Assembly (NCBI GenBank): GCA_003153955.1
Contig: PMCB01000135.1
Coordinates: 810 to 8,427 of the forward strand
Direction of reading: 5' to 3'
DNA from: Dehalococcoidia bacterium
GTDB lineage: Bacteria > Chloroflexota > Dehalococcoidia > Dehalococcoidales > Fen-1064
DNA length: 7,618 nt
Numbering within the stretch: position 1 is the first letter of the stretch; each line of letters begins with the position of its first letter. Below are positions 1-5,482 of the stretch, piece after piece. The notes beneath the pieces were generated by a model. It was not told the origin of the DNA. It saw nothing but the letters and a program-made list of their open reading frames with translations, and did not search any database. The position numbers and the translations under genes were made by a program.

Positions 1-42
1 AGAGAACTGGAAATGGCAAAGATTATTGACAAGGGAGTTTAG
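1..42 (+). CDS. 3' end of an upstream gene (partial)
   Basis: The frame that begins at the first base is open and reads RELEMAKIIDKGV before a TAG stop at 40-42. It is probably the C-terminus of a protein encoded mostly outside the window. The stop lies 11 bases before the ATG of the next + strand ORF, a spacing typical of co-transcribed genes, and the purine-rich stretch AAGGGAG (31-37) lies within this tail. With only 13 sense codons no family can be named, and chance openness of the frame cannot be excluded. Confidence 0.35.
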   Translation, partial: RELEMAKIIDKGV

Positions 43-53
43 CCCCCGTCTAT

Positions 54-527
54 ATGAGAACATACAGCCAATCCGAAACCGATTTAGCTTTTCAATGGGT
101 AGATAAATACTTCAAGCTCGTTGAGCTGATATTTGAAATATCCGATGACGAAGAAAATGATATACCGCCATCGGAGCCATCCCCTGAATCTGAATTAAAA
201 TTTCAGGAATTGAGGCACTGGTTTTTCTCGAACGAGAATAAATTTATGCCTATCTGGTCCGAATTCTGGCGTGACAAGCTCCATGTAAAATATTTTGAAG
301 ATAATGCCGGAGGCCAGGAATATTTCTCCAATCCATTTCTAATGTTGTATAAGCCCCATAACCTGTGTGAGCTGGCATATCGATTAGGAATGAGTGAAAA
401 CATTGATACATGGGAACCGACCGAACAGGGTGCGGATATAATTGATGACATATCGGTCGATTTTTCGCTGGAAGTATTGCAATTTATTCATTATGTAGGG
501 GAATTCACTAGCTCCTTAATTCCCTGA
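54..527 (+). CDS. hypothetical acidic protein, 157 aa
   Basis: I do not recognise this protein. It is soluble-looking: there is no signal peptide or membrane segment. It is rich in Asp/Glu and aromatic residues, with an acidic, Pro/Ser-containing low-complexity stretch at about residues 30-47 (SDDEEND followed by PPSEPSPESE) and tryptophans in the HWFF and WSEFWRD segments. The ATG at 54 is the only usable start, because an in-frame stop lies at 27-29 and no other start codon follows it. The ribosome binding site is poor: AAGGGAG at 31-37 is 16 bases upstream, longer than usual. The 11-base gap to the preceding frame suggests it is the last gene of a + strand transcript. Its DNA looks AT-richer than the genes to its right, which may mean separate ancestry. 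It could be the partner of the unseen upstream gene. I am fairly confident it is a real gene, but have no basis for a function. Confidence 0.65.
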   Translation: MRTYSQSETDLAFQWVDKYFKLVELIFEISDDEENDIPPSEPSPESELKFQELRHWFFSNENKFMPIWSEFWRDKLHVKYFEDNAGGQEYFSNPFLMLYKPHNLCELAYRLGMSENIDTWEPTEQGADIIDDISVDFSLEVLQFIHYVGEFTSSLIP

Positions 528-580
528 TAATCGTCGTTAACAGTTATCTTTCCCGAGTGTACAATCCAATCTATTAAGAA

Positions 581-599
581 AGTATTTCATCGAAATACT
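581..599. repeat. 8-bp perfect hairpin
   Basis: AGTATTTC (581-588) and GAAATACT (592-599) pair perfectly around the 3-base loop ATC. It lies 54 bases after the stop of the 54-527 ORF and has no T-run after it, so it is not a canonical terminator. It directly precedes the 16-mer shared with 2320-2335. The other copy of that 16-mer also follows a small hairpin (2277-2301), so the hairpin may belong to the same repeat element. Confidence 0.55.
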
Positions 600-607
600 C
601 AAGGTTC

Positions 608-623
608 GAAACCCGACCCTACA
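608..623. repeat. 16-mer repeat GAAACCCGACCCTACA, copy 1
   Basis: The 16 bases are identical to 2320-2335. In both places the 16-mer follows a small hairpin and lies on the downstream side of a minus-strand gene. It resembles the arms of GC-rich dispersed intergenic palindromes of many bacteria. The inverted partner arm is not visible near this copy, so it looks like a half element. Confidence 0.6.
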
Positions 624-688
624 GAAAAGAGACACATTTTTCTTTTAATGAATAAAATCAAACACGATTTTGTCTAGCCTACCAGTAG

Positions 689-708
689 ATACCGACTTTC
701 GTCGGTAT
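689..708 (-). terminator. GAAA-tetraloop hairpin downstream of sbcD (possible 3' end)
   Basis: ATACCGAC (689-696) and GTCGGTAT (701-708) form a perfect 8-bp stem. Read on the minus strand, the direction of sbcD transcription, the loop is GAAA, a stable GNRA-type tetraloop. It lies about 66 bases past the sbcD stop codon. No uninterrupted T-run follows directly; T-rich sequence begins some 20 bases further on. It may be a 3' stabilising hairpin rather than a true intrinsic terminator. Confidence 0.4.
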
Positions 709-722
709 GGAATCGAAACGGT

Positions 723-762
723 GCCCCTCTCTCTCGCTCTCTCCCACAAGGGGCGAGAGGAC
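723..762. repeat. CT/GA-rich imperfect palindrome, copy 1
   Basis: CTCTCGC (731-737) pairs with GCGAGAG (753-759), with further CCC/GGG pairing inside the loop. Composition and order (a CCCTCT stretch, CTCTCC, then GGCGAG and GAGG) match the element at 3115-3150. Both are in the same orientation and downstream of minus-strand genes. This resembles a class of dispersed intergenic repeats common in environmental bacteria. It has no coding capacity. Confidence 0.5.
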
Positions 763-774
763 TGACCTGTAAGG

Positions 775-2010
775 CTACCCCTTGTTGCTGTCCTCAATCA
801 GTTTTTGGCCGTATTCCATGAGCTCTTTAACGCGCTCCGGGGAAGCCTTTTTTTGTTCGAGGTAGATTTTGAGGGCATCGATGGGGGTGATTTCGGAGAC
901 GGTGAATTGCCCCAGCCGCGGGCGTGATTCGCGCTTGATATCCCGGACGATGGTGCAGAAGTAAGCCTCTTTCAGGGCGCTCTTGATTTCAGAGTCTTTC
1001 AAAAAGCCTTCGATTTCGGCCGGCAGGCTGAGTTCCAGCCGGACAATTGCGTCCCTGACCTGCTCTTTTTGCTTTTCAATCTCCGCCAGGATAATCGCGG
1101 TGGGGTCGGTGTCCTGCGCGGTGAGGGCGACTTTGATGGTTAAAAAGCGGCGGCCTTCGGTGGGATGAAATTCAATCGCGGTCTGCTTTTTCCCCGATGC
1201 GTCAGTCTCGATATCGATGACGTAAAAGCCCTTCTCGTCTTCTTCATCGCCGAAATCAAGGCGTTCCAGACTGCCGCAGTAAACCACCGGCGGCTTGTCA
1301 TGCAGGACCTGGCGGTGGTGGATGTGCCCCAGGGCAATATAATCGAAAGCCGGATTGGCGACGTTGCTGAGCAATAAAGTGTGTTCCGTGCCGATGGTCA
1401 TCATTTTTTCGGTGCCGGTTTTGGCGCCGACGACCCAGATGTGGGCGGAAAGGACGGCAGGCAGCGTGGGGTCGAGTTTAGCGGCCAGGGTGTTGATGAT
1501 ATTGGTCAGGGCATCCTGCATGTGCTGGTTAAGCTGCTCAAAATCAAGGTTCTTGGTGTCTTCTTTGCTGAGTAAAGCGCTGCGCCGCAGCCAGGGGAGG
1601 GAAACAATCTGGACGATGCCGTGTTTGGTGGGAACGTTGTGAATCTCCGGTTTATTGGAGACGATGACATTTTTCACGGCCAGCGTGTCGAAGATTTCGG
1701 TGCTGGTAGCGCGTCCGACAGCGTTGGGCAGGTCGTGGTTGCCGATGAGCAGGAAGATGGGAATGCCGCCGCCGGAAAGCCGGTTTATCCGTTTAGCGAA
1801 TTCCCTTTGCTGGGTCTGGCTCGGCTCGCGGCTTTTGTAGGCGTCGCCGGAAAACAGCACCAGGTCGATGCCGTTGTTCAGAGCATAATCGATGACCTTG
1901 TCCAGTGAAGTCAGAATGTCATTCTGGCGGGAGGATAAGCCGGTGGCAGCATCGATGTGGCCGTAGCTTTCGACGCCGAGGTGGAGGTCGGCAAAATGGA
2001 GGATTTTCAA
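775..2010 (-). CDS. sbcD: SbcD/Mre11-like metallophosphoesterase nuclease, 411 aa
   Basis: This is probably the nuclease subunit of the SbcCD (Mre11-Rad50-type) complex, which cuts hairpins and processes blocked double-strand ends in the cytoplasm. All metallophosphoesterase motifs are present: DLH (residues 8-10), GD (55-56), GNHD (90-93), SAH (188-190) and GHIH (228-231), supplying the two-metal-site residues D8, H10, D56, N91, H190, H229 and H231. They are followed by a Y-CGS-LERLDFGDEED capping segment (about 244-259) and a C-terminal region rich in charged helices (about 300-410). Its length is close to that of E. coli SbcD. The start is TTG at 2008-2010: it gives the family-typical N-terminus MKILHFADLHLG, GGAG lies 7 bases upstream (2018-2021), and an in-frame stop lies at 2044-2046 with no better start between. 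Odd point: no sbcC lies next to it, and the downstream neighbour is a convergent unrelated ORF. A stand-alone phosphoesterase role is possible. Confidence 0.88.
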   Translation of the reverse strand: MKILHFADLHLGVESYGHIDAATGLSSRQNDILTSLDKVIDYALNNGIDLVLFSGDAYKSREPSQTQQREFAKRINRLSGGGIPIFLLIGNHDLPNAVGRATSTEIFDTLAVKNVIVSNKPEIHNVPTKHGIVQIVSLPWLRRSALLSKEDTKNLDFEQLNQHMQDALTNIINTLAAKLDPTLPAVLSAHIWVVGAKTGTEKMMTIGTEHTLLLSNVANPAFDYIALGHIHHRQVLHDKPPVVYCGSLERLDFGDEEDEKGFYVIDIETDASGKKQTAIEFHPTEGRRFLTIKVALTAQDTDPTAIILAEIEKQKEQVRDAIVRLELSLPAEIEGFLKDSEIKSALKEAYFCTIVRDIKRESRPRLGQFTVSEITPIDALKIYLEQKKASPERVKELMEYGQKLIEDSNKG

Positions 2011-2017
2011 AAATGCA

Positions 2018-2021
2018 CTCC
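2018..2021 (-). promoter_or_regulatory. ribosome binding site supporting the sbcD TTG start
   Basis: On the minus strand GGAG is followed by 7 bases and then TTG (2010-2008). No ATG or GTG in this frame lies between the upstream stop and the conserved MKILHFADLH N-terminus, so this site decides for the rare TTG start. Confidence 0.7.
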
Positions 2022-2047
2022 GAGCTGTATTTTCAGGATTTATTCAT

Positions 2048-2056
2048 AGTATATCA
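2048..2056 (-). promoter_or_regulatory. putative extended -10 promoter of sbcD
   Basis: The minus strand reads TGATATACT: a TGn extension followed by TATACT (one mismatch to TATAAT). Transcription would begin near 2041, leaving a leader of about 30 bases that carries the GGAG site. No good -35 box is seen at 16-18 bases, which fits an extended -10 promoter. This is a motif match only. Confidence 0.4.
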
Positions 2057-2135
2057 TTGACTCAGCGGGACATACTACAATAATTCTCTGTTTATAAGGT
2101 TGTCCGAAAATAGTCATTAATAATTATTTACGTGG

Positions 2136-2156
2136 ATTCCCGATCAGGTCGGGAAT
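2136..2156. repeat. hairpin 1 of intergenic triple-hairpin element
   Basis: ATTCCCGA (2136-2143) and TCGGGAAT (2149-2156) form a perfect 8-bp stem with the loop TCAGG. It is followed by ATGACAA, a tail that recurs in other spacers of the window. The sequence style GGATTCCCG...CGGGAATGACA is that of dispersed palindromic repeats found in many bacterial intergenic regions. Confidence 0.65.
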
Positions 2157-2165
2157 GACAAGTTG

Positions 2166-2209
2166 AAAAAGTTAGATTCAAACAAAGCTTGAATCTAACT
2201 TAGTTTTTT
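2166..2209 (-). terminator. 13-bp stem bidirectional terminator
   Basis: AAGTTAGATTCAA (2169-2181) and TTGAATCTAACTT (2189-2201) pair perfectly around a 7-base loop. On the minus strand the stem runs into TTTTT (2170-2166). On the plus strand it is followed by AG and six T (2204-2209). The stem is AT-rich but long. It is placed to end transcripts from the amidotransferase-like gene (2336-3076) before the sbcD promoter. It is nested between two GC-rich hairpins, so it may alternatively be the core of a repeat element. Confidence 0.6.
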
Positions 2210-2212
2210 GTC

Positions 2213-2235
2213 ATTGTCGGGCTTGACCCGACAAT
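2213..2235. repeat. hairpin 3 of intergenic triple-hairpin element
   Basis: ATTGTCGGG (2213-2221) and CCCGACAAT (2227-2235) form a perfect 9-bp stem with the loop CTTGA. Its left side reads TTGTCATT, the reverse complement of the AATGACAA that follows hairpin 1. The two outer hairpins therefore face each other as diverged inverted copies around the central 13-bp stem. Confidence 0.65.
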
Positions 2236-2266
2236 CCAGAGATTTTTGACAATCGCAAACCATGGC

Positions 2267-2335
2267 GGTCGGGTTCGTACATCAACTCAGAAGTTGAGTA
2301 CCTTCGGCTGCGGCCTGCGGAAACCCGACCCTACA
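2267..2335. repeat. nested palindromic element abutting a stop codon; 16-mer copy 2
   Basis: The outer arms GGTCGGGTT (2267-2275) and AACCCGACC (2322-2330) are perfect inverted repeats. Inside lies a second stem, GTAC plus TCAACT (2277-2287) against AGTTGA plus GTAC (2292-2301), with one bulged base. The right end contains the 16-mer also found at 608-623. The element ends at 2335, and the stop codon of the amidotransferase-like gene begins at 2336. It is a non-coding, mobile-looking short repeat with no transposase. Confidence 0.65.
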
Positions 2336-3076
2336 TCACGCCATTTCGGCGGCGGATTTGAGGAAGGCCAGGATTAAGGGGTGGGGGTTTTGCGGCGAGG
2401 AATTGAGCTGGGGTAAAAAGCCGGTGGCGATGAAAAACCGCTTGTTATGCACTTCAAAAATCCGGGCCTTGCCGTCGTCGTCGCGGCCGCTAATAATCAG
2501 ACCCGATTCCACCAGTCTGCCTTCATATTCCGGATTCAGTTCGTAGCTGCAGCTGTAGGATTCGCTGATTTTTGTTTTACCGTAAAATTTAATTGCCTCG
2601 GTTTCCGGCAGAAGGTTGATATCAAAGGTGCCCTGCAACCTTGAGCCCTTTGGGCCTTTAGTTTTATCCACGACACAGGCGATTTTTATCAGCAACGGCA
2701 TGTCCGTCTGCGGGGCGAGTTCGGTGTGTGCGGCATTCGTCATACCGGCGACATTGCGGGCGAATTCGAGGAGAGTGTATTGAGAGCCGCCGCAGGTCCC
2801 CAAAAAGGGGATGTTCATCTCCCGCGCCAGTTTGATTCCCTTGATCGCGCCGTCGGCAAAAAAGTACGGCGTGCCCGGGGCGGCAAACAGTCCCTGATAT
2901 TGCCCGATGGTATCTTTGACCGATTTACGGCGTAAATTGCCTGTGCCCAGCCATTCCGGTTTGACGTCCAGTGAAAGAAATTCAGCGGCATGTTTCAGGG
3001 CTGCGTCGGTAGCGATATGTGAAGGCTTTTCGGGATTAAAATCACCGATAATGCCAATGGTGATAGAGTTTGGCAT
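2336..3076 (-). CDS. CTP synthase C-terminal (class I amidotransferase)-like protein, 246 aa
   Basis: The protein matches the glutaminase half of CTP synthase along its whole length but lacks the N-terminal synthetase domain. Visible correspondences are APGTPYFFADGAIKGIKLARE (66-86), the nucleophile loop IPFLGTCGGSQ (89-99, Cys95), SRLQG (145-149), ISESYSCSYELNPEYEG (170-186, where CTP synthase has ISERHRHRYE) and FFIATGFLPQLNSSPQNPHPL (214-234, where CTP synthase has a QFHPEF...RPHPL segment). Cys95 is retained, encoded by an ordinary TGC, but Leu221 and Gln223 replace the usual catalytic His and Glu. I recall the family being annotated as CTP synthase C-terminal region-related (seleno)protein, some members having selenocysteine at the nucleophile; this one does not. 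Function is unknown; glutaminase activity is doubtful. The ATG at 3076 has no clear ribosome binding site. TATAAA lies only 2 bases upstream of it (3078-3083). Confidence 0.85.
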   Translation of the reverse strand: MPNSITIGIIGDFNPEKPSHIATDAALKHAAEFLSLDVKPEWLGTGNLRRKSVKDTIGQYQGLFAAPGTPYFFADGAIKGIKLAREMNIPFLGTCGGSQYTLLEFARNVAGMTNAAHTELAPQTDMPLLIKIACVVDKTKGPKGSRLQGTFDINLLPETEAIKFYGKTKISESYSCSYELNPEYEGRLVESGLIISGRDDDGKARIFEVHNKRFFIATGFLPQLNSSPQNPHPLILAFLKSAAEMA

Positions 3077-3114
3077 TTTTATAATTCTTTACCCATCGAT
3101 TGAAACTACCTCAC

Positions 3115-3150
3115 CCTCTGTCTCCCTCTCCATAAATGGCGAGGGAGGAG
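3115..3150. repeat. CT/GA-rich imperfect palindrome, copy 2
   Basis: CTCCCTC (3122-3128) pairs with GAGGGAG (3141-3147) around a loop containing ATAAATGG. Layout and composition match 723-762, in the same orientation and likewise downstream of a minus-strand gene, here glyQS. Confidence 0.5.
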
Positions 3151-3158
3151 ATATATTC

Positions 3159-3175
3159 GAGGGGCTGCGCCCCTC
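3159..3175. repeat. 7-bp GC-rich hairpin
   Basis: GAGGGGC (3159-3165) and GCCCCTC (3169-3175) form a perfect stem with the 3-base loop TGC. It would be very stable in RNA from either strand. No T-run follows on either side, so it is recorded as a hairpin and not called a terminator. Confidence 0.55.
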
Positions 3176-3234
3176 TAACTCAATCCCCGCTTAAGAATGG
3201 AATGACAAAACGGGATTGCCCCCGATCAGGATTT

Positions 3235-4608
3235 CTAGCCTTCTTTAACTTTGGTCTGGACGACTTCGCCGCCGGGCGGAAGTTTAAGGAAGTCTTCGCC
3301 GGCCATTTTGGCTTCGATGGTCCTCTTCAATTCGGCAATCGGGATACGGATTTGCAGCATCAGGTCGCGTTCACGCACGGTCACGCGGTTGTCTTCCAGC
3401 GACTGGAAATCGACGGTGACGCAATAAGGCGTGCCGATTTCATCCTGGCGGCGGTAGCGGCGGCCGATGGATTGGGTATCGTCGTACTGGGTGGCGAGAG
3501 TGGTGCGCAGGTTCTTATAAATATCCCGGGCAAAATTGGAGAGGTTCTCCTTCTTGCTCAAGGGCAGAATGGCAACTTTGACCGGCGCCAGCGACGGATG
3601 GAAACGCATCACGATCCTGGTTTCTTCTTTATCCGGTTCTTCGGCATAAGCATCGCACATAAAGGCTAATAAGGAACGGTCCACGCCGACGGCCGGTTCA
3701 ATGACGTAAGGCACATAGTGCTCTTTAGTCTCGTCGTCATAATAATCCAGCACTTTGCCGGAAGCCGCGGCATGCTGTTTTAAATCGAAATCGGTGCGGG
3801 AGGCCACACCCTCAATTTCTTCCCAGCCCATGGGATACAGGAAGGTGATATCGCAAACACGCTTGGCATAATGCGCCAGCTTGGCCTTTTCATGTTCCAG
3901 CACGGACAGGTGCTCGCGCTTGATGCCGTGTTTGACATACCAGTTAATTCTTTCGTTGAGCCAGTATTCGAACCACTTTTCGTCGGTGCCCGGCTTCACA
4001 AAATATTCCATTTCCATCTGTTCGAATTCACGGCTGCGGAAAATGAAGTTGCCGGTCGTGATTTCGTTGCGGAAAGATTTACCCTGCTGGGCGATGCCGA
4101 AGGGCAGCTTGCGGCGGGTGGTCTGCAGGACGTTATCGAAGTTGACGAACATGCCCTGCGCGGTTTCCGGCCGGAGGTAAATTGTATTGGAAACGTCTTC
4201 AACGGGCCCGATGAAGGTTTTGAACATCAGGTTGAACTGGCGCTCGGCGGTCAATTCCCCGCCGCAGGCCGGGCATTTTTTCTCTGTCAGATGGTCGGCG
4301 CGGAAGCGTTGGTTACAGCTTTTGCATTCCACCAGGGGGTCAGTGAAGTTTTTCAAATGGCCGCTGGCTATCCAGACTTTGGGATGCATCAGGATGCTGG
4401 TTTCGATGCCGACCATGTCGTCGCGTTGCTGGACCATGGCATTCCACCAGGCCTGTTTGACGTTGCGCTTTAGTTCAATACCCAGCGGGCCGTAATCCCA
4501 GCAGCCGGAAAGGCCGCCGTAAATTTCACTGCTGGGGAACACAAACCCGCGGCGGCGGGACAAAGAAACTATTTTTTCCATAGTAACGGTTGGTGTTTGT
4601 TCGTTCAC
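3235..4608 (-). CDS. glyQS: glycyl-tRNA synthetase, alpha2 type, 457 aa
   Basis: This enzyme charges tRNA-Gly with glycine in the cytoplasm. It is the single-chain class II type (dimeric, related to archaeal and eukaryotic enzymes), not the alpha/beta tetramer. Motifs seen: [15 protein letters not shown] (18-32), a likely zinc site C95/C98 and C112/C115, LRPETAQG (145-152), motif 2 GKSFRNEI (176-183), [14 protein letters not shown] motif 3 (304-317), and an anticodon-binding domain from about 343 to 434 that starts [11 protein letters not shown]. Length is normal for the family. The start is GTG at 4606-4608: GAGGAG lies 8 bases upstream (4617-4622), whereas the internal ATG at 4579-4581 has no ribosome binding site. 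The stop is TAG at 3235. The upstream membrane-protein gene ends 25 bases before this start, so the two are probably one operon. No T-box leader is visible in that 25-base gap. Confidence 0.96.
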   Translation of the reverse strand: MNEQTPTVTMEKIVSLSRRRGFVFPSSEIYGGLSGCWDYGPLGIELKRNVKQAWWNAMVQQRDDMVGIETSILMHPKVWIASGHLKNFTDPLVECKSCNQRFRADHLTEKKCPACGGELTAERQFNLMFKTFIGPVEDVSNTIYLRPETAQGMFVNFDNVLQTTRRKLPFGIAQQGKSFRNEITTGNFIFRSREFEQMEMEYFVKPGTDEKWFEYWLNERINWYVKHGIKREHLSVLEHEKAKLAHYAKRVCDITFLYPMGWEEIEGVASRTDFDLKQHAAASGKVLDYYDDETKEHYVPYVIEPAVGVDRSLLAFMCDAYAEEPDKEETRIVMRFHPSLAPVKVAILPLSKKENLSNFARDIYKNLRTTLATQYDDTQSIGRRYRRQDEIGTPYCVTVDFQSLEDNRVTVRERDLMLQIRIPIAELKRTIEAKMAGEDFLKLPPGGEVVQTKVKEG

Positions 4609-4616
4609 AGATGTAA

Positions 4617-4622
4617 CTCCTC
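4617..4622 (-). promoter_or_regulatory. ribosome binding site supporting the glyQS GTG start
   Basis: The minus strand reads GAGGAG, then 8 bases, then GTG (4608-4606). The alternative ATG nine codons later has no purine-rich sequence before it, so translation most likely begins at GTG. Confidence 0.75.
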
Positions 4623-4633
4623 GGGTGTAATAA

Positions 4634-5272
4634 CTATTTTTGTGTCCGGCCGGCCATTTTCGTGAGGGCGCGGATGAAAAAGACGCTCAACACAACGATG
4701 CCCACGATGATGACGGCGAGAGAAACCCACCAGACAAAATTAATATCGGTTTGAAATGAATTGTAGCTGAAAATCCGCAGTATTGCAAAGGTCAGAATGA
4801 GTTGCGGAATGACGACCACGTTGCTCATGACCATCAAAATAGAATCCAACTGAATGCCGGAGGCCGATGCCTCTTTGAAAAGGTCGCCGATCCGGGTAGC
4901 GCCGTAAGCGATAAGGAAGGCTAATAAAGTTAAAAGAACCTGCGGGATAATTGCCCAGAGGGCGATCTGACTGCGGCTGACCGTGGGGGAACCGGCGGAA
5001 TTGAGCTGCCAGACAACCTGCCCCGGTAGTTTGCCGTAGAAATAAATAGTGATGATTACGGAAACAAGAAGTATCGCCAGCGGTAAAATAAAATAACTCC
5101 AGCGCAGCCGGATTTTAGTATCGGGTTTTTCGGCGGGTTGGGGCTGTTCCCCGGGTTGAGGTTCGGAGACAGTCTTTTTCGGGCTGAACATCTTGAGAAA
5201 AACCAGTCCGGCCCCGAGGATAAAAAGGAAGGTGATAATCAGAATGACCAGTAGAACAATCATTGATATCAT
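4634..5272 (-). CDS. five-helix membrane protein, DUF1648-like, 212 aa
   Basis: This is an integral membrane protein of unknown function. Predicted hydrophobic segments lie at about residues 5-28, 58-79, 103-125, 144-168 and 179-201. A Pro/Glu/Gln-rich polar linker (about 31-55) separates the first helix from the rest. The segment [30 protein letters not shown] (77-106) resembles the loop after the first helix of DUF1648 proteins, which typically carry an LP-x-x-x-P-x-H-x-N-x-x-G-x-P pattern, but it is degenerate, so the assignment is tentative. Two in-frame starts exist: ATG at 5270-5272 and ATG at 5261-5263 (Met4). An in-frame stop at 5279-5281 rules out anything longer. Neither has a ribosome binding site. 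A -10 box overlaps the first ATG, favouring leaderless initiation at the second (209 aa). It is followed by glyQS after 25 bases. Confidence 0.75.
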   Translation of the reverse strand: MISMIVLLVILIITFLFILGAGLVFLKMFSPKKTVSEPQPGEQPQPAEKPDTKIRLRWSYFILPLAILLVSVIITIYFYGKLPGQVVWQLNSAGSPTVSRSQIALWAIIPQVLLTLLAFLIAYGATRIGDLFKEASASGIQLDSILMVMSNVVVIPQLILTFAILRIFSYNSFQTDINFVWWVSLAVIIVGIVVLSVFFIRALTKMAGRTQK

Positions 5273-5300
5273 TATAATTCAGACTGGCACGAGTTACCAA
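5271..5300 (-). promoter_or_regulatory. putative promoter of the membrane protein-glyQS operon
   Basis: On the minus strand TTGGTA (5300-5295; four of six matches to TTGACA) is followed by an 18-base spacer and a perfect TATAAT (5276-5271). Transcription would start about 7 bases on, near 5264-5263, at the second in-frame ATG. The TATAAT itself overlaps the first ATG. This predicts a leaderless or nearly leaderless message. The TTGAT heptamer array lies just upstream of the -35 box. Confidence 0.55.
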
Positions 5301-5314
5301 TCGGAGGAGAAAAA

Positions 5315-5342
5315 TAATCAAATATCAAGTATCAATAATCAA
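5315..5342. repeat. four tandem TTGATnn heptamers
   Basis: Read on the minus strand the sequence is TTGATTA, TTGATAC, TTGATAT, TTGATTA with no interruption. The array lies 15-42 bases upstream of the -35 box of the membrane-protein promoter. This could be a repeated binding site for an activator or repressor, or simple AT-rich slippage sequence. It overlaps the start of tandem unit 1. Confidence 0.55.
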
Positions 5343-5482
5343 GCGAATCCTTCATTCCATAGCGGCGAAAGCCGAAACCCATGATAAATCCCTCTGGATC
5401 TCCCCTTACAAAGGTCCCGTTCCCCTATCAAGTATGGGACAAGCTTTCAATAGGATGGAAAACGCAGTGCGTTTCGTATGTT
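5332..5482. repeat. tandem unit 1 (short form, 151 bases)
   Basis: Three blocks match unit 2 in the same order: 5332-5350 with 5483-5501 (17 of 19 identical), 5354-5414 with 5527-5587 (57 of 61), and 5415-5464 with 5650-5699 (49 of 50). Unit 1 lacks two stretches of unit 2, about 22 bases after the first block and 62 bases (5588-5649) between the second and third. Its second block stops inside the hairpin that is complete in unit 2 (5573-5591), suggesting unit 1 is a deletion form. The unit ends with an AAACGCA-G-TGCGTTT palindrome (5460-5474). Confidence 0.75.

Larger units (their letters stand above)
528..774. other. convergent spacer holding small palindromes
   Basis: This spacer separates the convergent 54-527 ORF and sbcD, and no gene is visible. 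Three structures can be read: a perfect 8-bp hairpin at 581-599 (AGTATTTC/GAAATACT), a perfect 8-bp hairpin at 689-708, and a CT/GA-rich imperfect palindrome at 723-762. Between the first two lies the 16-mer at 608-623, which recurs exactly at 2320-2335. The stretch at 628-672 is AT-rich and featureless. No tRNA is present, although GGTTCGAAACC at 603-613 superficially resembles a T-loop. Confidence 0.6.
3077..3234. other. spacer with GA-rich palindrome and GC hairpin
   Basis: No gene is visible between the glyQS stop and the amidotransferase-like start. The spacer holds a CT/GA-rich imperfect palindrome (3115-3150), a tight GC hairpin (3159-3175), and AATGACAA at 3201-3208. The GC hairpin on the minus strand is 60 bases past the glyQS stop and has no T-run behind it, so termination there is uncertain and read-through into the next gene is possible. 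Confidence 0.55.

Noticed and set aside
600..623. GGTTCGAAACCC resembling a tRNA T-arm
   Set aside because: No acceptor, D-arm or anticodon stem can be built around it, and the segment is part of the 16-mer repeat shared with 2320-2335.
2786..2800. Selenocysteine codon at the amidotransferase nucleophile
   Set aside because: Some relatives are annotated as selenoproteins, but the codon here is TGC on the minus strand (2794-2792), so an ordinary cysteine is encoded.
3871..4473. Plus-strand open frame of 200 codons opposite glyQS
   Set aside because: It is fully antisense to a confidently identified synthetase and has the composition expected of an antisense frame. The other plus-strand frames over sbcD, the amidotransferase-like gene and glyQS were rejected on the same ground.
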